Shown: positions 45,509 through 54,231, counted from the stretch's first letter. The stretch: 64,000 nucleotides of DNA from Salinimonas lutimaris (GCF_005222225.1 NZ_CP036536.1:3806001-3870000); one strand, 5' to 3'. Notes: generated by a model not told the origin, from the sequence alone. Translations and numbers: made by a program.

Positions 45509-47731
45509 ATGCCAGATATCAGCAGCCAACAACAAACTCTCGATAAAATTCATATGCTGCTGAGCAGCCATTCCAGTCTGCTCGGTGCTTACAGTGAGCT
45601 GGAACAAATTCTGTTAACCCTGTTTGATGCTGCCCGCATGAGTATTTTTCAGCGCCGGCGCCAGCATCAGGACCTGATTGCCCGCTTTAAAACCGGCAAG
45701 ACCACCATGGAAATTAAGGTCCCGATTACGCCGATGTCGATTGCCGGCTACGTGGCACTGTCACAACAGCCCCTGATTATTGCTGACCCATATAATAAGC
45801 AGGACCTGCACAGTATTCATCCACGCCTGCGCTTTGCTGACAAATTTGATAAATCCAATGCGTTTAAGACAGCCAACATCCTGTGTGTACCGATTCTTAA
45901 CGCCGGTGTACTGCTGGGCGTGATGCAGATTATTAATAAGCAGGGCGGTCCGTTTAGCCAGGCCGACCAGGAACTGGCAAACCGGGTAGCAGAGATTCTG
46001 GGCAATAAGTTTCGTTACGAACTGGGCGGCACCGCCAATCCGTTTGACTCATTAGTCCATCAGGGTCAGATACTGGAGAAGTCGCTTAATGAACTGCAAC
46101 AGCAAACCCCTGATGCCCGCCAGCTGGTACAGCGTCTTATCAGTGAGCACAGAATTACCGAAGCCCAGATTGGAAACTCATTGTCGATTCACTATCAGGT
46201 GCCGTATATCCCCTACCTGCCTGATAAATTTCATCTGTTTCAAAGCGACAGTAAGCTCAATACCTCTTATTTGAAACGCAACTTTGTGGCGGTTATTGCT
46301 GATGTACAGGACAACCCTATTGTACTGATGGCTGAGCCTAACAACGCCACCTTGCTGATGGAAATCGAAAGCGCCATGGGCATCGATGTCTACGACATCG
46401 CGGTGGGTCTGCCTACTCAGATTCTGCAATATCTGGGGGAAGGCGGTGGTGGCGCCACACCGGGCGAGATGAGCGAGATTCTGGATGAAATAGGCAGTGC
46501 CAGTGAAGATAAAGAAGAGGTAATTGATGAGCTGTCTGACGATGCGCCGGCCGTGGTCAGGCTGGTTAGCCGAATTTTGCATGATGCCAAGCGCCTGAAT
46601 GCCTCTGATATTCATGTGGACCCGGAAAAAAATGGTCCGACCCGGGTCCGGATGCGAATTGACGGTGTTTGCCGGGATATGAACCAAATCCCCAATTCCC
46701 ACCATAGTGCGGTGATTGCCCGCATCAAAATTATGTCGAACCTGAATATTGCAGAAAAGCGAGTGCCCCAGGATGGCAAGCTGGCCTTCAAGACGGGCGG
46801 CCAGCTGGTAGAAGTGCGGGTAGCTACCATTCCTACTGTAGCCGGCGAAGGCGTGGTCATGCGGATACTGGCTTCAGGCGGCGCGATGCCTATTGATAAA
46901 ATGAATCTTGCCGCGGCCAATATGGAGCGGCTGAAAAGCATGATCAAAAAGCCCCACGGGATTTTGCTGGTAGTGGGGCCGACCGGTTCAGGGAAAACCA
47001 CCACCCTGCACGCTATTCTGGGTTATTTGAATACACCGGATAAGAAAATCTGGACCGCCGAAGATCCCGTGGAGATTACCCAGGCCGGCTTACAGCAAGT
47101 GCAGGTCAGCCCCAAAATCGGCTTTACCTTTGCCAATGCCCTGCGGGCGTTTTTGCGGGCCGACCCGGATATTATTCTGATTGGGGAAATGCGGGATAAG
47201 GAGACCGCGCATGCCGGGATTGAAGCCTCACTGACCGGTCACCTTGTATTGTCTACGCTACACACCAACTCAGCCCCTGAGACCATTACCCGTCTGCTTG
47301 ACCTGGGGCTTGATCCGGTTAACTTTTCTGATGCCTGTGTGGGAATTCTGGCACAGCGACTTATCCGTACCCTATGCAGTAAGTGTAAAGAGGCGTATCC
47401 GGCGAGCGACAGCGACATGGCCTTTATTCACCGCCAGTACGGTGAACAGTATCTGGGTGAGCTGAATCTGGGACCGACACCAATGCTCTACCGCGCCCGC
47501 GGCTGTGAAGAATGCGGTGACACCGGCTATAAGGGCCGTACCGGCGTACACGAGCTACTGGGCATGACACCTGAGTTACGCTCGCTGGTTTATAAAGAAG
47601 GCAGCGTGTCTCAAATGAAGTCCCAGGCCATGACCGACGGTATGCGTACACTGGTTCAAGACGCGATATATAAAGCGGTGAAAGGTGATACTGACCTGAC
47701 TCAGGTACAAATTATCAGCGGGACCGAATAA
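45509..47731 (+). CDS. Orphan GspE/PilB-family secretion ATPase with N-terminal GAF domain
   Basis: A 740-residue protein. Residues about 20-170 form a GAF-like domain (SLLGAYSELEQILLTLFDAARMSIFQ; NILCVPILNAGVLLGVMQIINKQGG), about 185-310 an MshEN/T2SSE-N-like domain, and about 340-735 the assembly ATPase. Walker A is GPTGSGKTTT (490-499), with the Asp box EDPVEITQ, Walker B ILIGEMRD and His box LSTLHTNSAPETITRL. Four cysteines (CSKCKEAYP, CEECGDTG) form the zinc module of GspE/PilB. Such ATPases drive type IV pilus or type II secretion pseudopilus growth, but no pilus or secretion gene is nearby. The GAF domain suggests control by a small molecule. A remote pilus system or a regulatory role are both possible. 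Confidence 0.9.
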   Translation: MPDISSQQQTLDKIHMLLSSHSSLLGAYSELEQILLTLFDAARMSIFQRRRQHQDLIARFKTGKTTMEIKVPITPMSIAGYVALSQQPLIIADPYNKQDLHSIHPRLRFADKFDKSNAFKTANILCVPILNAGVLLGVMQIINKQGGPFSQADQELANRVAEILGNKFRYELGGTANPFDSLVHQGQILEKSLNELQQQTPDARQLVQRLISEHRITEAQIGNSLSIHYQVPYIPYLPDKFHLFQSDSKLNTSYLKRNFVAVIADVQDNPIVLMAEPNNATLLMEIESAMGIDVYDIAVGLPTQILQYLGEGGGGATPGEMSEILDEIGSASEDKEEVIDELSDDAPAVVRLVSRILHDAKRLNASDIHVDPEKNGPTRVRMRIDGVCRDMNQIPNSHHSAVIARIKIMSNLNIAEKRVPQDGKLAFKTGGQLVEVRVATIPTVAGEGVVMRILASGGAMPIDKMNLAAANMERLKSMIKKPHGILLVVGPTGSGKTTTLHAILGYLNTPDKKIWTAEDPVEITQAGLQQVQVSPKIGFTFANALRAFLRADPDIILIGEMRDKETAHAGIEASLTGHLVLSTLHTNSAPETITRLLDLGLDPVNFSDACVGILAQRLIRTLCSKCKEAYPASDSDMAFIHRQYGEQYLGELNLGPTPMLYRARGCEECGDTGYKGRTGVHELLGMTPELRSLVYKEGSVSQMKSQAMTDGMRTLVQDAIYKAVKGDTDLTQVQIISGTE

Positions 47732-47781
47732 AAGTCGCCGACCTCCCCAGCCTTTGCCCGGCTCATTGAGCACGGCATTCT

Positions 47782-47800
47782 GGCCGGATTATCCCCGGCC
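47782..47800. repeat. Inverted repeat upstream of the PEP-CTERM gene
   Basis: GGCCGG (47782-47787) and CCGGCC (47795-47800). It is centred about 112 bp upstream of the expected sigma-54 start, where enhancer-binding proteins usually bind, but could equally be a weak terminator for the ATPase gene. Confidence 0.35.
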
Positions 47801-47876
47801 GGAACCCGTCTTGCTCTGCCTGCCATGACACCCTCCCCGCCTTTTTTTCACTCCCACATTAGCAAAATAGAATATG

Positions 47877-47892
47877 TGGCACGAAAGGCGCT
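47877..47892 (+). promoter_or_regulatory. Sigma-54 promoter element of the PEP-CTERM gene
   Basis: TGGCACGAAAGGCGCT matches TGGCACGNNNNTTGCW at all first seven positions and at GC-W, with exact GG-N10-GC spacing. Start of transcription is expected near 47903, about 53 bases before the ATG. Confidence 0.75.
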
Positions 47893-47955
47893 AAGCGAGC
47901 CTGTGAAACCTGATTTCACGCATTATCAACCCTTTTTGTGGGAATCATTACAGGT

Positions 47956-48702
47956 ATGAAAAAAACAATTATCGCCACGCTATTCGCAACAACCGCATTA
48001 TTGGCCAGCGCCGCACAGGCCGCCAGTATCGACCTGAGTAACTGGGTAGCAGAAGGTGACGGTAACTGGCAAATGCAGGACGGCCACGACTCCGTGCTGC
48101 AAACCATTAACGGACAACCAACGGTCTTTTTTAACAACCAGAATAGCCAGGGACAGGCGTTATCGGGCAACATCACGGTAACGTCTGCTGCCGACGATGA
48201 CTATATTGGCTTTGTACTGGGTTACAACGCAGGTGATTTAAATAACACCAACGCTGATTACCTGCTGATCGACTGGAAACAGGCTGACCAAAGCTATAAA
48301 TGGGGCAACGCCACCACCGGCCTCTCGGTATCCCGGGTTACGGGTTCACTGAATGCCTATGCCGCCTGGCCGCACGATGAAGCCCGCAATGTACAGGAAC
48401 TGCAACGCAGTACAAATTTTGGTAGTACCGGCTGGGAAGACAATACCAGTTACAGCTTCGATTTAGTTTTCACCGACTCGCTGGTTCAGGTGTTTGTGAA
48501 TGACAATCTGGAACTGAGTATCAATGGTACATTTGCTGACGGCTCATTTGGCTTCTACAACTTCAGTCAGCCTAATGTGCTGTACTCAGGTATCACCAAA
48601 GACACAGCAGAAGCATTTGCCAGTGTTCCGGCCCCTGCAACATTAGGTATCACCCTGATTGGCCTGTTTGGTCTGCTGGCTCGCCGGGTTAGTAAAAAAT
48701 AG
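47956..48702 (+). CDS. PEP-CTERM sorting domain protein (exosortase substrate)
   Basis: A 248-residue exported protein. It has a signal peptide (MKKTIIATLFATTALLASAAQA), a beta-rich domain of about 190 residues with Asp/Asn/Gly-rich turns (NGQPTVFFNNQNSQ, DDYIGFVLGYN, LLIDWKQADQ) that looks like a thrombospondin C-terminal/LamG-type jelly roll, and a C-terminal tripartite tail: VPAPATLGITLIG, a hydrophobic span and the basic RRVSKK. This is the PEP-CTERM signal cut and processed by exosortase; here the motif is VPAPA rather than VPEPA. Such proteins accompany exopolysaccharide in biofilm or floc formation. No exosortase gene is in the window. The ATG at 47956 is used; a GTG at 47938 is possible. 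Confidence 0.9.
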   Translation: MKKTIIATLFATTALLASAAQAASIDLSNWVAEGDGNWQMQDGHDSVLQTINGQPTVFFNNQNSQGQALSGNITVTSAADDDYIGFVLGYNAGDLNNTNADYLLIDWKQADQSYKWGNATTGLSVSRVTGSLNAYAAWPHDEARNVQELQRSTNFGSTGWEDNTSYSFDLVFTDSLVQVFVNDNLELSINGTFADGSFGFYNFSQPNVLYSGITKDTAEAFASVPAPATLGITLIGLFGLLARRVSKK

Positions 48703-48710
48703 TTCCTGTA

Positions 48711-48740
48711 TGCCGCCTGCCCGGGCGGCATTTTCTTGTT
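48711..48740 (+). terminator. Rho-independent terminator after the PEP-CTERM gene
   Basis: TGCCGCC-TGCCCG-GGCGGCA (48711-48730) followed by TTTTCTTGTTTTTT, 8 bp after the stop. Confidence 0.85.
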
Positions 48741-48796
48741 TTTTGAGATTTAATCACGATATCTTAGTCCCGTGTATGCCAATCACCGGTGGTTAA

Positions 48797-49132
48797 GTGT
48801 CCAGATATACTTCTGCGTTTTTGCTCTGTCTGCATGCTGCACTGATATGCGGCCTGATACCGGCTACCCAGTTTTCAGGCTCGCCGCATGCTGAGCGTAT
48901 TACCACCACCCTGACCGCCAGCTCACATCGCCACCTGCTGGAAAAACCACAAGCACAGTCAGAACCCGACGCAGACGGATTTGATGCGCTGTCAGACCAA
49001 CCTGCCACGTCCATCGCCGCTGTCTTTATCTGGCTTTATGACTCTCTTTTGGGTTCGCCCCGAACAGAAGCCTATACTGACTCTTTGTACCCTGACTTTC
49101 AGGAACGCGCTCCCCCTGCAGTAAACTCCTGA
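48797..49132 (+). CDS. Hypothetical small exported or membrane protein
   Basis: A 111-residue frame with GTG start at 48797. The N-terminus is signal-like (MSRYTSAFLLCLHAALICGLIPA), the middle is polar (HRHLLEKPQAQSEPDADGF), and a second hydrophobic stretch occurs at about residues 71-86 (ATSIAAVFIWLYDSLLG). I recognise no family, and the ribosome site (GGTGG) is weak. It follows the PEP-CTERM terminator. It may be a real small envelope protein; support is limited to the signal-like start and lack of an alternative in this 570-bp gap. Confidence 0.45.
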   Translation: MSRYTSAFLLCLHAALICGLIPATQFSGSPHAERITTTLTASSHRHLLEKPQAQSEPDADGFDALSDQPATSIAAVFIWLYDSLLGSPRTEAYTDSLYPDFQERAPPAVNS

Positions 49133-49276
49133 CATTATCAGCCCTGCTCTGCGCTTATGTTTGGTACAAGATTGCCAAACTGGCAGAAAATCTGCTGATG
49201 GTGTGATGTTATACATCCTGATGACTACACGGCTGGTCACGGGTCACAATAAAAAAGAACTGTTCAGGAAGTAAAG

Positions 49277-50989
49277 ATGTTCGCCGTAGATCATGAAATT
49301 CTGATTGCCGCATTACTGCTGTTTGTTGGCATATTATCCAGCAAGTTATCCCCGCGTCTGGGGCTACCGATGCTGGTGTTGTTTCTGGCTGTAGGGATGC
49401 TGGCCGGTGAGGCGGGTATTGGGGGGCTCGCCTTTGATGACACCCACACAGCTCATGCGCTGGGCACGCTGGCGCTAGCCGTTATCCTGTTTGATGGCGG
49501 ATTACAGACCTCGGTTTCTGCCATAAAATCGGTGTGGAAGCCCGCCTCCCTGCTGGCCACCCTGGGTGTGGCTGCCACCGCCGGGATAACCGGTTTTGCC
49601 GCCGCGCATATTCTGGGCATTCCCCCGATGGTGGGACTGTTGCTGGGCGCTATCGTTGGCTCAACCGATGCCGCCGCGGTGTTTTCTATTTTACGTAATG
49701 CCGGCATTCACATCAGCCCGCGACTAAAATCCACGCTGGAAATAGAAAGCGCCTCCAACGACCCTATGGCGATTTTTCTGGTTGTGGGACTGCTGGAGCT
49801 TATTACCCAAAAAATGGAACCCGGTATGGCGCTGGCCGTGTTGTTTGTTAAACAAATGGGCATTGGCGCTGTGGTCGGGCTGAGCATCGGCTGGATTGCC
49901 ATTAAGCTGATTAACCGCATCCGGCTGATTGCCGCCGGTCTGTACCCGGTGCTGGTTGCTGTGTGCGGCGCGCTGGCATTTGGTCTTGCCGCCACACTGG
50001 GAGGCAGCGGTTTTCTGGCAACCTTTATTGCCGGCGTCATCATCGGCAATAACCGGTTTGTGTTTCAGCATGCCACCTTTTTGTTCCTCGACGGACTGGC
50101 CTGGTTAAGTCAGATTGCTATGTTTGTCATGCTGGGCTTACTGGTAAACCCGCCCTCGTTACTGGAGGTATGGGGCGAAGGTCTGGTCATTGCTGCGATT
50201 CTGGTCTTTGTTGCCCGCCCGCTGGCGGTGTCTCCCCTGCTCGCCCTGACCGGCTTTTCTTGGCGTGAAACCGCACTGGTTTCATGGGTGGGTCTGCGCG
50301 GCTCAGTGCCGATTATTCTGGCGATTTTCCCTTTGCTGTTTGGCATAGATGAAGCCGGACTGGTGTTTAATGTGGTATTTTTTGTGGTCCTTATCTCAGC
50401 CACCTTGCAAGGTTCTACCCTACCGTGGGTAGCACATAAACTGGGTCTGACCCAAACTCCGCCACCCAGCCCGGCAACAACACTGGAAATTCCCTCGCTC
50501 GGCGATGTTGATGCTGACATTGTTGAGGTGAAACTGGGAGAAAAAAGCCGGGTGTGCGGCTTTACCCTGACGCAGGTGCCGCTTCCCAACGATATTGAGA
50601 TTGCCATGATGGTGCGGGGCAAAAAAGTGATTCCGCCCAAACCGGACACGATTTTATGTGCCGGGGATCATTTATTTGTCACCCTGAAACCGCATCTGCG
50701 AACCTATCTGGACTCACTGTTCAGTACCGCAGAAGAACCGCTTATTGCGCATTTATCGGTGCATCCTGCCTGCATGAAAGCCAGTATCACGGTGGGCATG
50801 CTGGCCCGTTTTTACGGTTTACCGTTTAAAGAAGGTGATACCACCTCTCTTGCGCAGTTCATGCAGGACCACCTTGAAGACATCAGGCCACAGGCGCAAT
50901 TGTCATTCAAAGGCGTAGTATTTACTGTAGAAAAAGCACACAACCAGCAAATTGATGTGGTGAGCTTTTTATCTAAAGAGGATATCTGA
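49277..50989 (+). CDS. K+/H+ antiporter, NhaP2/CvrA type
   Basis: A 570-residue CPA1 antiporter. About twelve membrane segments occupy residues 1-390 (LPMLVLFLAVGMLAGEAGIGG, GSTDAAAVFSILRNAG, ESASNDPMAIFLVVGLLEL with the ion-site Asn-Asp). The cytoplasmic part has a TrkA-C/RCK-C domain (about 405-480, VEVKLGEKSRVCGFTL) and a CorC/HlyC-like C-terminal domain (about 490-570). This layout is that of NhaP2/CvrA, which exports K+ and supports growth under osmotic or alkaline stress. ATG follows CAGGAAG. A weak sigma-54-like sequence lies upstream (see rejected items). Confidence 0.92.
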   Translation: MFAVDHEILIAALLLFVGILSSKLSPRLGLPMLVLFLAVGMLAGEAGIGGLAFDDTHTAHALGTLALAVILFDGGLQTSVSAIKSVWKPASLLATLGVAATAGITGFAAAHILGIPPMVGLLLGAIVGSTDAAAVFSILRNAGIHISPRLKSTLEIESASNDPMAIFLVVGLLELITQKMEPGMALAVLFVKQMGIGAVVGLSIGWIAIKLINRIRLIAAGLYPVLVAVCGALAFGLAATLGGSGFLATFIAGVIIGNNRFVFQHATFLFLDGLAWLSQIAMFVMLGLLVNPPSLLEVWGEGLVIAAILVFVARPLAVSPLLALTGFSWRETALVSWVGLRGSVPIILAIFPLLFGIDEAGLVFNVVFFVVLISATLQGSTLPWVAHKLGLTQTPPPSPATTLEIPSLGDVDADIVEVKLGEKSRVCGFTLTQVPLPNDIEIAMMVRGKKVIPPKPDTILCAGDHLFVTLKPHLRTYLDSLFSTAEEPLIAHLSVHPACMKASITVGMLARFYGLPFKEGDTTSLAQFMQDHLEDIRPQAQLSFKGVVFTVEKAHNQQIDVVSFLSKEDI

Positions 50990-51042
50990 AACAAGCAGGG
51001 GCGTCGCAACGTCCCTGCTATGCATCAACGCGGGGAGAGGTG

Positions 51043-51783
51043 TCACTTCACCAGCTTGATCTTGCCAAACACAGAGGCATCAATATAACCGCGATTTTTA
51101 TCACCGTTTACCGGCTCAATGTCATGCGACCCCATAAAGTGTTCACGGGTTTCGCTGCCATCGTTATCACAGTATGCCAGCATAAAACCGATGATCTTAT
51201 CCGCTGATAAGGTGACCGGCTCGCCCGGCTGCGCCATGGTGAACGTATCCGGATAGAGCTTTACCGACACTTCCCACACGATTTTGTGCGGTGCGTCAGC
51301 CTGACGCGTCCATTTACTTTCAAGATGATCATTAAGTAGCACCACCTGCTTTCCATCATCCTTACTGCTAAAGTCTGCCACATTGCCATCCAGCGCAATA
51401 TGATAGGCAAAGGCGTTGTAGCTGTGTAGGTGATCACCGCCAGATGCATCTTCATCCAGAAAAATCTCCAGACAATCGTCATCCCAGTAATTCACTTTAG
51501 GGTCCGGGTGGCTGTCTACCAGCACATCATCGACAATTTCCACCAGCAAATACAGACGCTCTTCATCCCAGGCCAGCTTGTAACGGCCAGCAAAATCAGC
51601 AGAGTCAGGTACACTGCCCACCATATGCTTATCCATTTGCTGCCAGCTGGCATCAGCCCACACAGCATCCTTGCTGTTACCATCAATCACCACAGGCTGT
51701 GATGAATAGACCGCCTGCTGCGTTGCCCAGGCTGGCGCAGCCAGTAGCATCAGGCCGGCAAGTGCTGCATTGGTTTTCTGCAT
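51043..51783 (-). CDS. Secreted CBM9-like sugar-binding protein
   Basis: A 246-residue exported protein with a signal peptide (MQKTNAALAGLMLLAAPAWA) and one domain that resembles carbohydrate-binding module family 9 (VIDGNSKDAVWADASW; LAWDEERLYLLVEIVDD; DDDCLEIFLDEDASGGDHLHSYNAFAYHI; IGFMLAYCDND). CBM9 domains bind reducing ends of sugars. It has no catalytic domain, so it may be a periplasmic or surface sugar-binding protein. ATG follows GAGGAATT. Convergent with the antiporter; an inverted repeat AGCAGGG...CCCTGCT (50994-51019) lies between without a T run. Confidence 0.85.
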   Translation of the reverse strand: MQKTNAALAGLMLLAAPAWATQQAVYSSQPVVIDGNSKDAVWADASWQQMDKHMVGSVPDSADFAGRYKLAWDEERLYLLVEIVDDVLVDSHPDPKVNYWDDDCLEIFLDEDASGGDHLHSYNAFAYHIALDGNVADFSSKDDGKQVVLLNDHLESKWTRQADAPHKIVWEVSVKLYPDTFTMAQPGEPVTLSADKIIGFMLAYCDNDGSETREHFMGSHDIEPVNGDKNRGYIDASVFGKIKLVK

Positions 51784-52144
51784 AATGAATTCCTCGTTAG
51801 GGCCAGATCACCCGGCCGGACGTGTAGCGTAAATATTACAACAGGTGCATATAAATCACACCGACTGTCTATCCTGCTGTTATGTTAAAAATCCAGAGAT
51901 AAGACTACCCTGACTATTAACTTTATGTAAACAAAAGTAATTGTAATCAGATTTTATGGTGGCTGACCGCGTTTAGCAAATGGCACTGAGTATGCATTCT
52001 TTTCAATATCCTGATTGTTATATTCTTCTCATCTTATTGAATTGAATGAATTTTAATCAGGCCAACTTACGTACACCCGGTATTTCCCCGTGTACAGTGT
52101 TAAAAATACTGACATGATGAGGCTTCAGCAGTTGCTGTCTGTTG
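51784..52144. other. Intergenic region between CBM9 gene and the orphan coiled-coil gene
   Basis: About 360 bp of AT-rich DNA between divergent genes. It holds the sigma-54 element at 51981-51996 and a leader of about 135 bases for the plus-strand gene. GTAAATATTAC (51829-51839) is a small inverted repeat. Nothing else is recognised. Confidence 0.5.
51981..51996 (+). promoter_or_regulatory. Sigma-54 promoter element upstream of the orphan coiled-coil gene
   Basis: TGGCACTGAGTATGCA matches TGGCACGNNNNTTGCW except at positions 7 and 12, with exact GG-N10-GC spacing. Start of transcription is expected near 52007. Confidence 0.7.
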
Positions 52145-52765
52145 ATGAATGCTATGACGATTAATCAGTTCCCCGCACTTGCTAATGCTCTGATGAAAGA
52201 AACCGCTAAACCACAGGATTCAGCCTCTTCATTTTCCGGACGGGTAGCCGCCCCGCACAGCGCTACCGGTGAGCAGGATCCACCTCCTTTCCGGCCCGCC
52301 ATGTACTTATCACAGGGCGCAGGTTATCGCGGTGCCGCCCAGCCTGACAGACGTAAAGGCGATCGCCGTCAGACTATGAGAGACCGCCGCAAGTCAGTGC
52401 GTACAGAACGTATGCGCCCCCGGCACACTTACAAGCCTGGCCTGGCGACTGTGTCATCTCAATCACAGCAGGGTTATGAGCACACCGACACAACACCTTA
52501 TGCGGCAGCAGTACAGCATAGTCAGGTGTCACAAGCTCCGGTCGACGATGTTATTGATGTACTCAGAGAAGAATCCCTATATCTTCAAATTATGCTAATG
52601 CGTGACCGGTTTCAGCATGAGACCACTCATAAAAATGCTGTGTTTACACGCCTGGAAATGGTTCAGGCAACCCTGCAACGAGAACTGGAGCAGGAAGCGC
52701 GGCGTCTTAAACAGCACTGCGGCACAGCCGAGCGTTGTGGCAATCTGATTGATGAGCGTGGCTAA
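52145..52765 (+). CDS. Orphan protein with Arg-rich DRR repeats and C-terminal coiled coil
   Basis: A 206-residue soluble protein that I do not recognise. The first 70 residues are low-complexity (Ser/Pro/Gln). A basic stretch at about 75-100 repeats the unit DRRKGDRRQ / RDRRKSVR, suggesting nucleic acid, membrane or polyanion contact. The last 75 residues form a probable coiled coil (VIDVLREESLYLQIMLMRDRF...LERELEQEARRLKQH type) ending with two cysteines. No signal peptide or membrane span. Start is one of three close ATG codons (52145, 52154); ribosome site weak. It has a sigma-54 promoter, and its 3' end overlaps the convergent AraC gene by 3 bp. Confidence 0.72.
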   Translation: MNAMTINQFPALANALMKETAKPQDSASSFSGRVAAPHSATGEQDPPPFRPAMYLSQGAGYRGAAQPDRRKGDRRQTMRDRRKSVRTERMRPRHTYKPGLATVSSQSQQGYEHTDTTPYAAAVQHSQVSQAPVDDVIDVLREESLYLQIMLMRDRFQHETTHKNAVFTRLEMVQATLQRELEQEARRLKQHCGTAERCGNLIDERG

Positions 52766-54159
52766 TCAAGGCTGCTAATGTTATTGCCTGCATGGTGTGC
52801 AGGCGTTTCATATTCCAGCTGAAACTTTCTGGGTGTGGTGCCGGCATATTGTTTAAAGCATTTAGCGTAATAGGACGCTGTTCCGAAGCCAGCGCTTATT
52901 GCCACCTGGGTTACACGATTCCCTTGCAACAGAGCGTCGCAGGAACGGCATAATCGGTATTGCTTGAGTAAGTCAGTAAATCCAGCCCCAAAAACCTGTT
53001 TAAGTTTTCGGGAAAAGTTACGCTGACTCGTCGCCAGAGCATCGGCAACCTCAGCCATATTACAGCTTTCGTTATCATACTGTTGCTGCAACACCGCCAT
53101 AAAACGCGCAAAAAATTCCGCCTGCTCGGCGCTTTTCACTTTTGCGTTTAAAATATCCTGAATAAACATGGCACGCAGTCTGCCAGGCATTTCAGCGCCC
53201 GATACCGCCAGCATGGCCTCACACTCAGCGCTAAATAACCGCGAATTAGCGGCGGTGTCGATTTGAGTAGTGGTATGTCCTGACTTGGCTGTGCGGGGTA
53301 TCACCTGCACTTGCGGCATCATTTTTTTCAGCGCAGCGTGACTTGCCGGCTGACTGACCACAGCCACCGGCGTAATTAATTCAGCCAGCGCCTTTAAATG
53401 ACACAGATTGTAGATTCTTACCAATCTGACGTGCGGATAATCAGACTGACAGGAAATGCCGCCCTCAACCAGCACTACCGGCTTGGCCGTATGGCAGGGT
53501 TGCGACTTATTCAGAACAGCCATTTTTTGAGGAACAGCTGTTTTTTGAGGAATAGAAGCCACGGGCAAATAAGGCGAGGGGTTGATATAAGTCATCCTCG
53601 GTCCCTGCCAGTGGCGCTGTAATTGCTTTATCAATATCATGAGTGCCAGCAGCACCAGACTAAATGCAAAGACAGCTTTGCCGCTGTTCGCAGTTGCCCA
53701 GTCAGGAGGCTCAACCGGCTTACCAGCGCTAACTTTGAGCATGACCCGGTTCTGCGTATCCACCATAAACACGCCCTTTACGGTATGCAGAATCATAATA
53801 TGATTACCACTGTCCGACAGGTGGGTGACCGGAAGCGGCGCAAGCTGTTGCTGGTGCGCAATAAAAAGTTTCAGATCAGACGACAGAATAATATCGTTTT
53901 GATGATCCAGAGGCTGGAACACCATCACATCTTCAGGCTGTAGTTGCGCATGAAAGAACTGTATGTGCTGCCCGTGTATATCGATTCGGTGAATTCCCTG
54001 TGCATTAACCGTTCTGACTACGCCGTTGATCAATGAGATAAAATAGTTTGCCTGCCAGGCAGACGCCGAGGAGTGACTATTTGGCTGAGTGTCGGCATAA
54101 GCCAGTTTGCTACTCTGAACTATCACTACCGCAAAAATGAAAAGCTTCAGAATTAACAT
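52762..54159 (-). CDS. Membrane-anchored AraC-family transcriptional regulator
   Basis: A 465-residue one-component regulator. Residues 3-22 are a signal peptide or first span (MLILKLFIFAVVIVQSSKLAYA), 23-158 a small beta-rich domain expected in the periplasm, 162-178 a clear membrane span (VFAFSLVLLALMILIKQL), 180-340 a cytoplasmic region starting with a Pro/Gln linker, and 365-450 a double helix-turn-helix AraC domain (MAEVADALATSQRNFSRKLKQ; VTQVAISAGFGTASYYAKCFKQYAGTTPRKF). DNA-binding residues look intact. The linker codes a short 18-bp imperfect repeat (around 53520-53560). It could sense an envelope signal and act directly on DNA. ATG 54159 follows AAGGA. Its target is unknown; it faces the sigma-54-driven orphan gene. 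Confidence 0.88.
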   Translation of the reverse strand: MLILKLFIFAVVIVQSSKLAYADTQPNSHSSASAWQANYFISLINGVVRTVNAQGIHRIDIHGQHIQFFHAQLQPEDVMVFQPLDHQNDIILSSDLKLFIAHQQQLAPLPVTHLSDSGNHIMILHTVKGVFMVDTQNRVMLKVSAGKPVEPPDWATANSGKAVFAFSLVLLALMILIKQLQRHWQGPRMTYINPSPYLPVASIPQKTAVPQKMAVLNKSQPCHTAKPVVLVEGGISCQSDYPHVRLVRIYNLCHLKALAELITPVAVVSQPASHAALKKMMPQVQVIPRTAKSGHTTTQIDTAANSRLFSAECEAMLAVSGAEMPGRLRAMFIQDILNAKVKSAEQAEFFARFMAVLQQQYDNESCNMAEVADALATSQRNFSRKLKQVFGAGFTDLLKQYRLCRSCDALLQGNRVTQVAISAGFGTASYYAKCFKQYAGTTPRKFQLEYETPAHHAGNNISSLD

Positions 54160-54231
54160 ATTAGGGAATCCTTATCCTAATTAAATTAATTAATTGAAAA
54201 CTTTATCCTACAATTTTTTATCTGGTTACAT

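Noticed and set aside
49181-49196. Sigma-54-like TGGCAGAAAATCTGCT before the K+/H+ antiporter
   Set aside because: Correct spacing but lacks C at position 6; matches of this quality are expected several times by chance in the window. Kept as a weak candidate only.
53520-53560. 18-bp imperfect tandem repeat in the AraC regulator gene
   Set aside because: Only two copies in frame coding a PQK(T/M)AV linker; too short to call phase variation.
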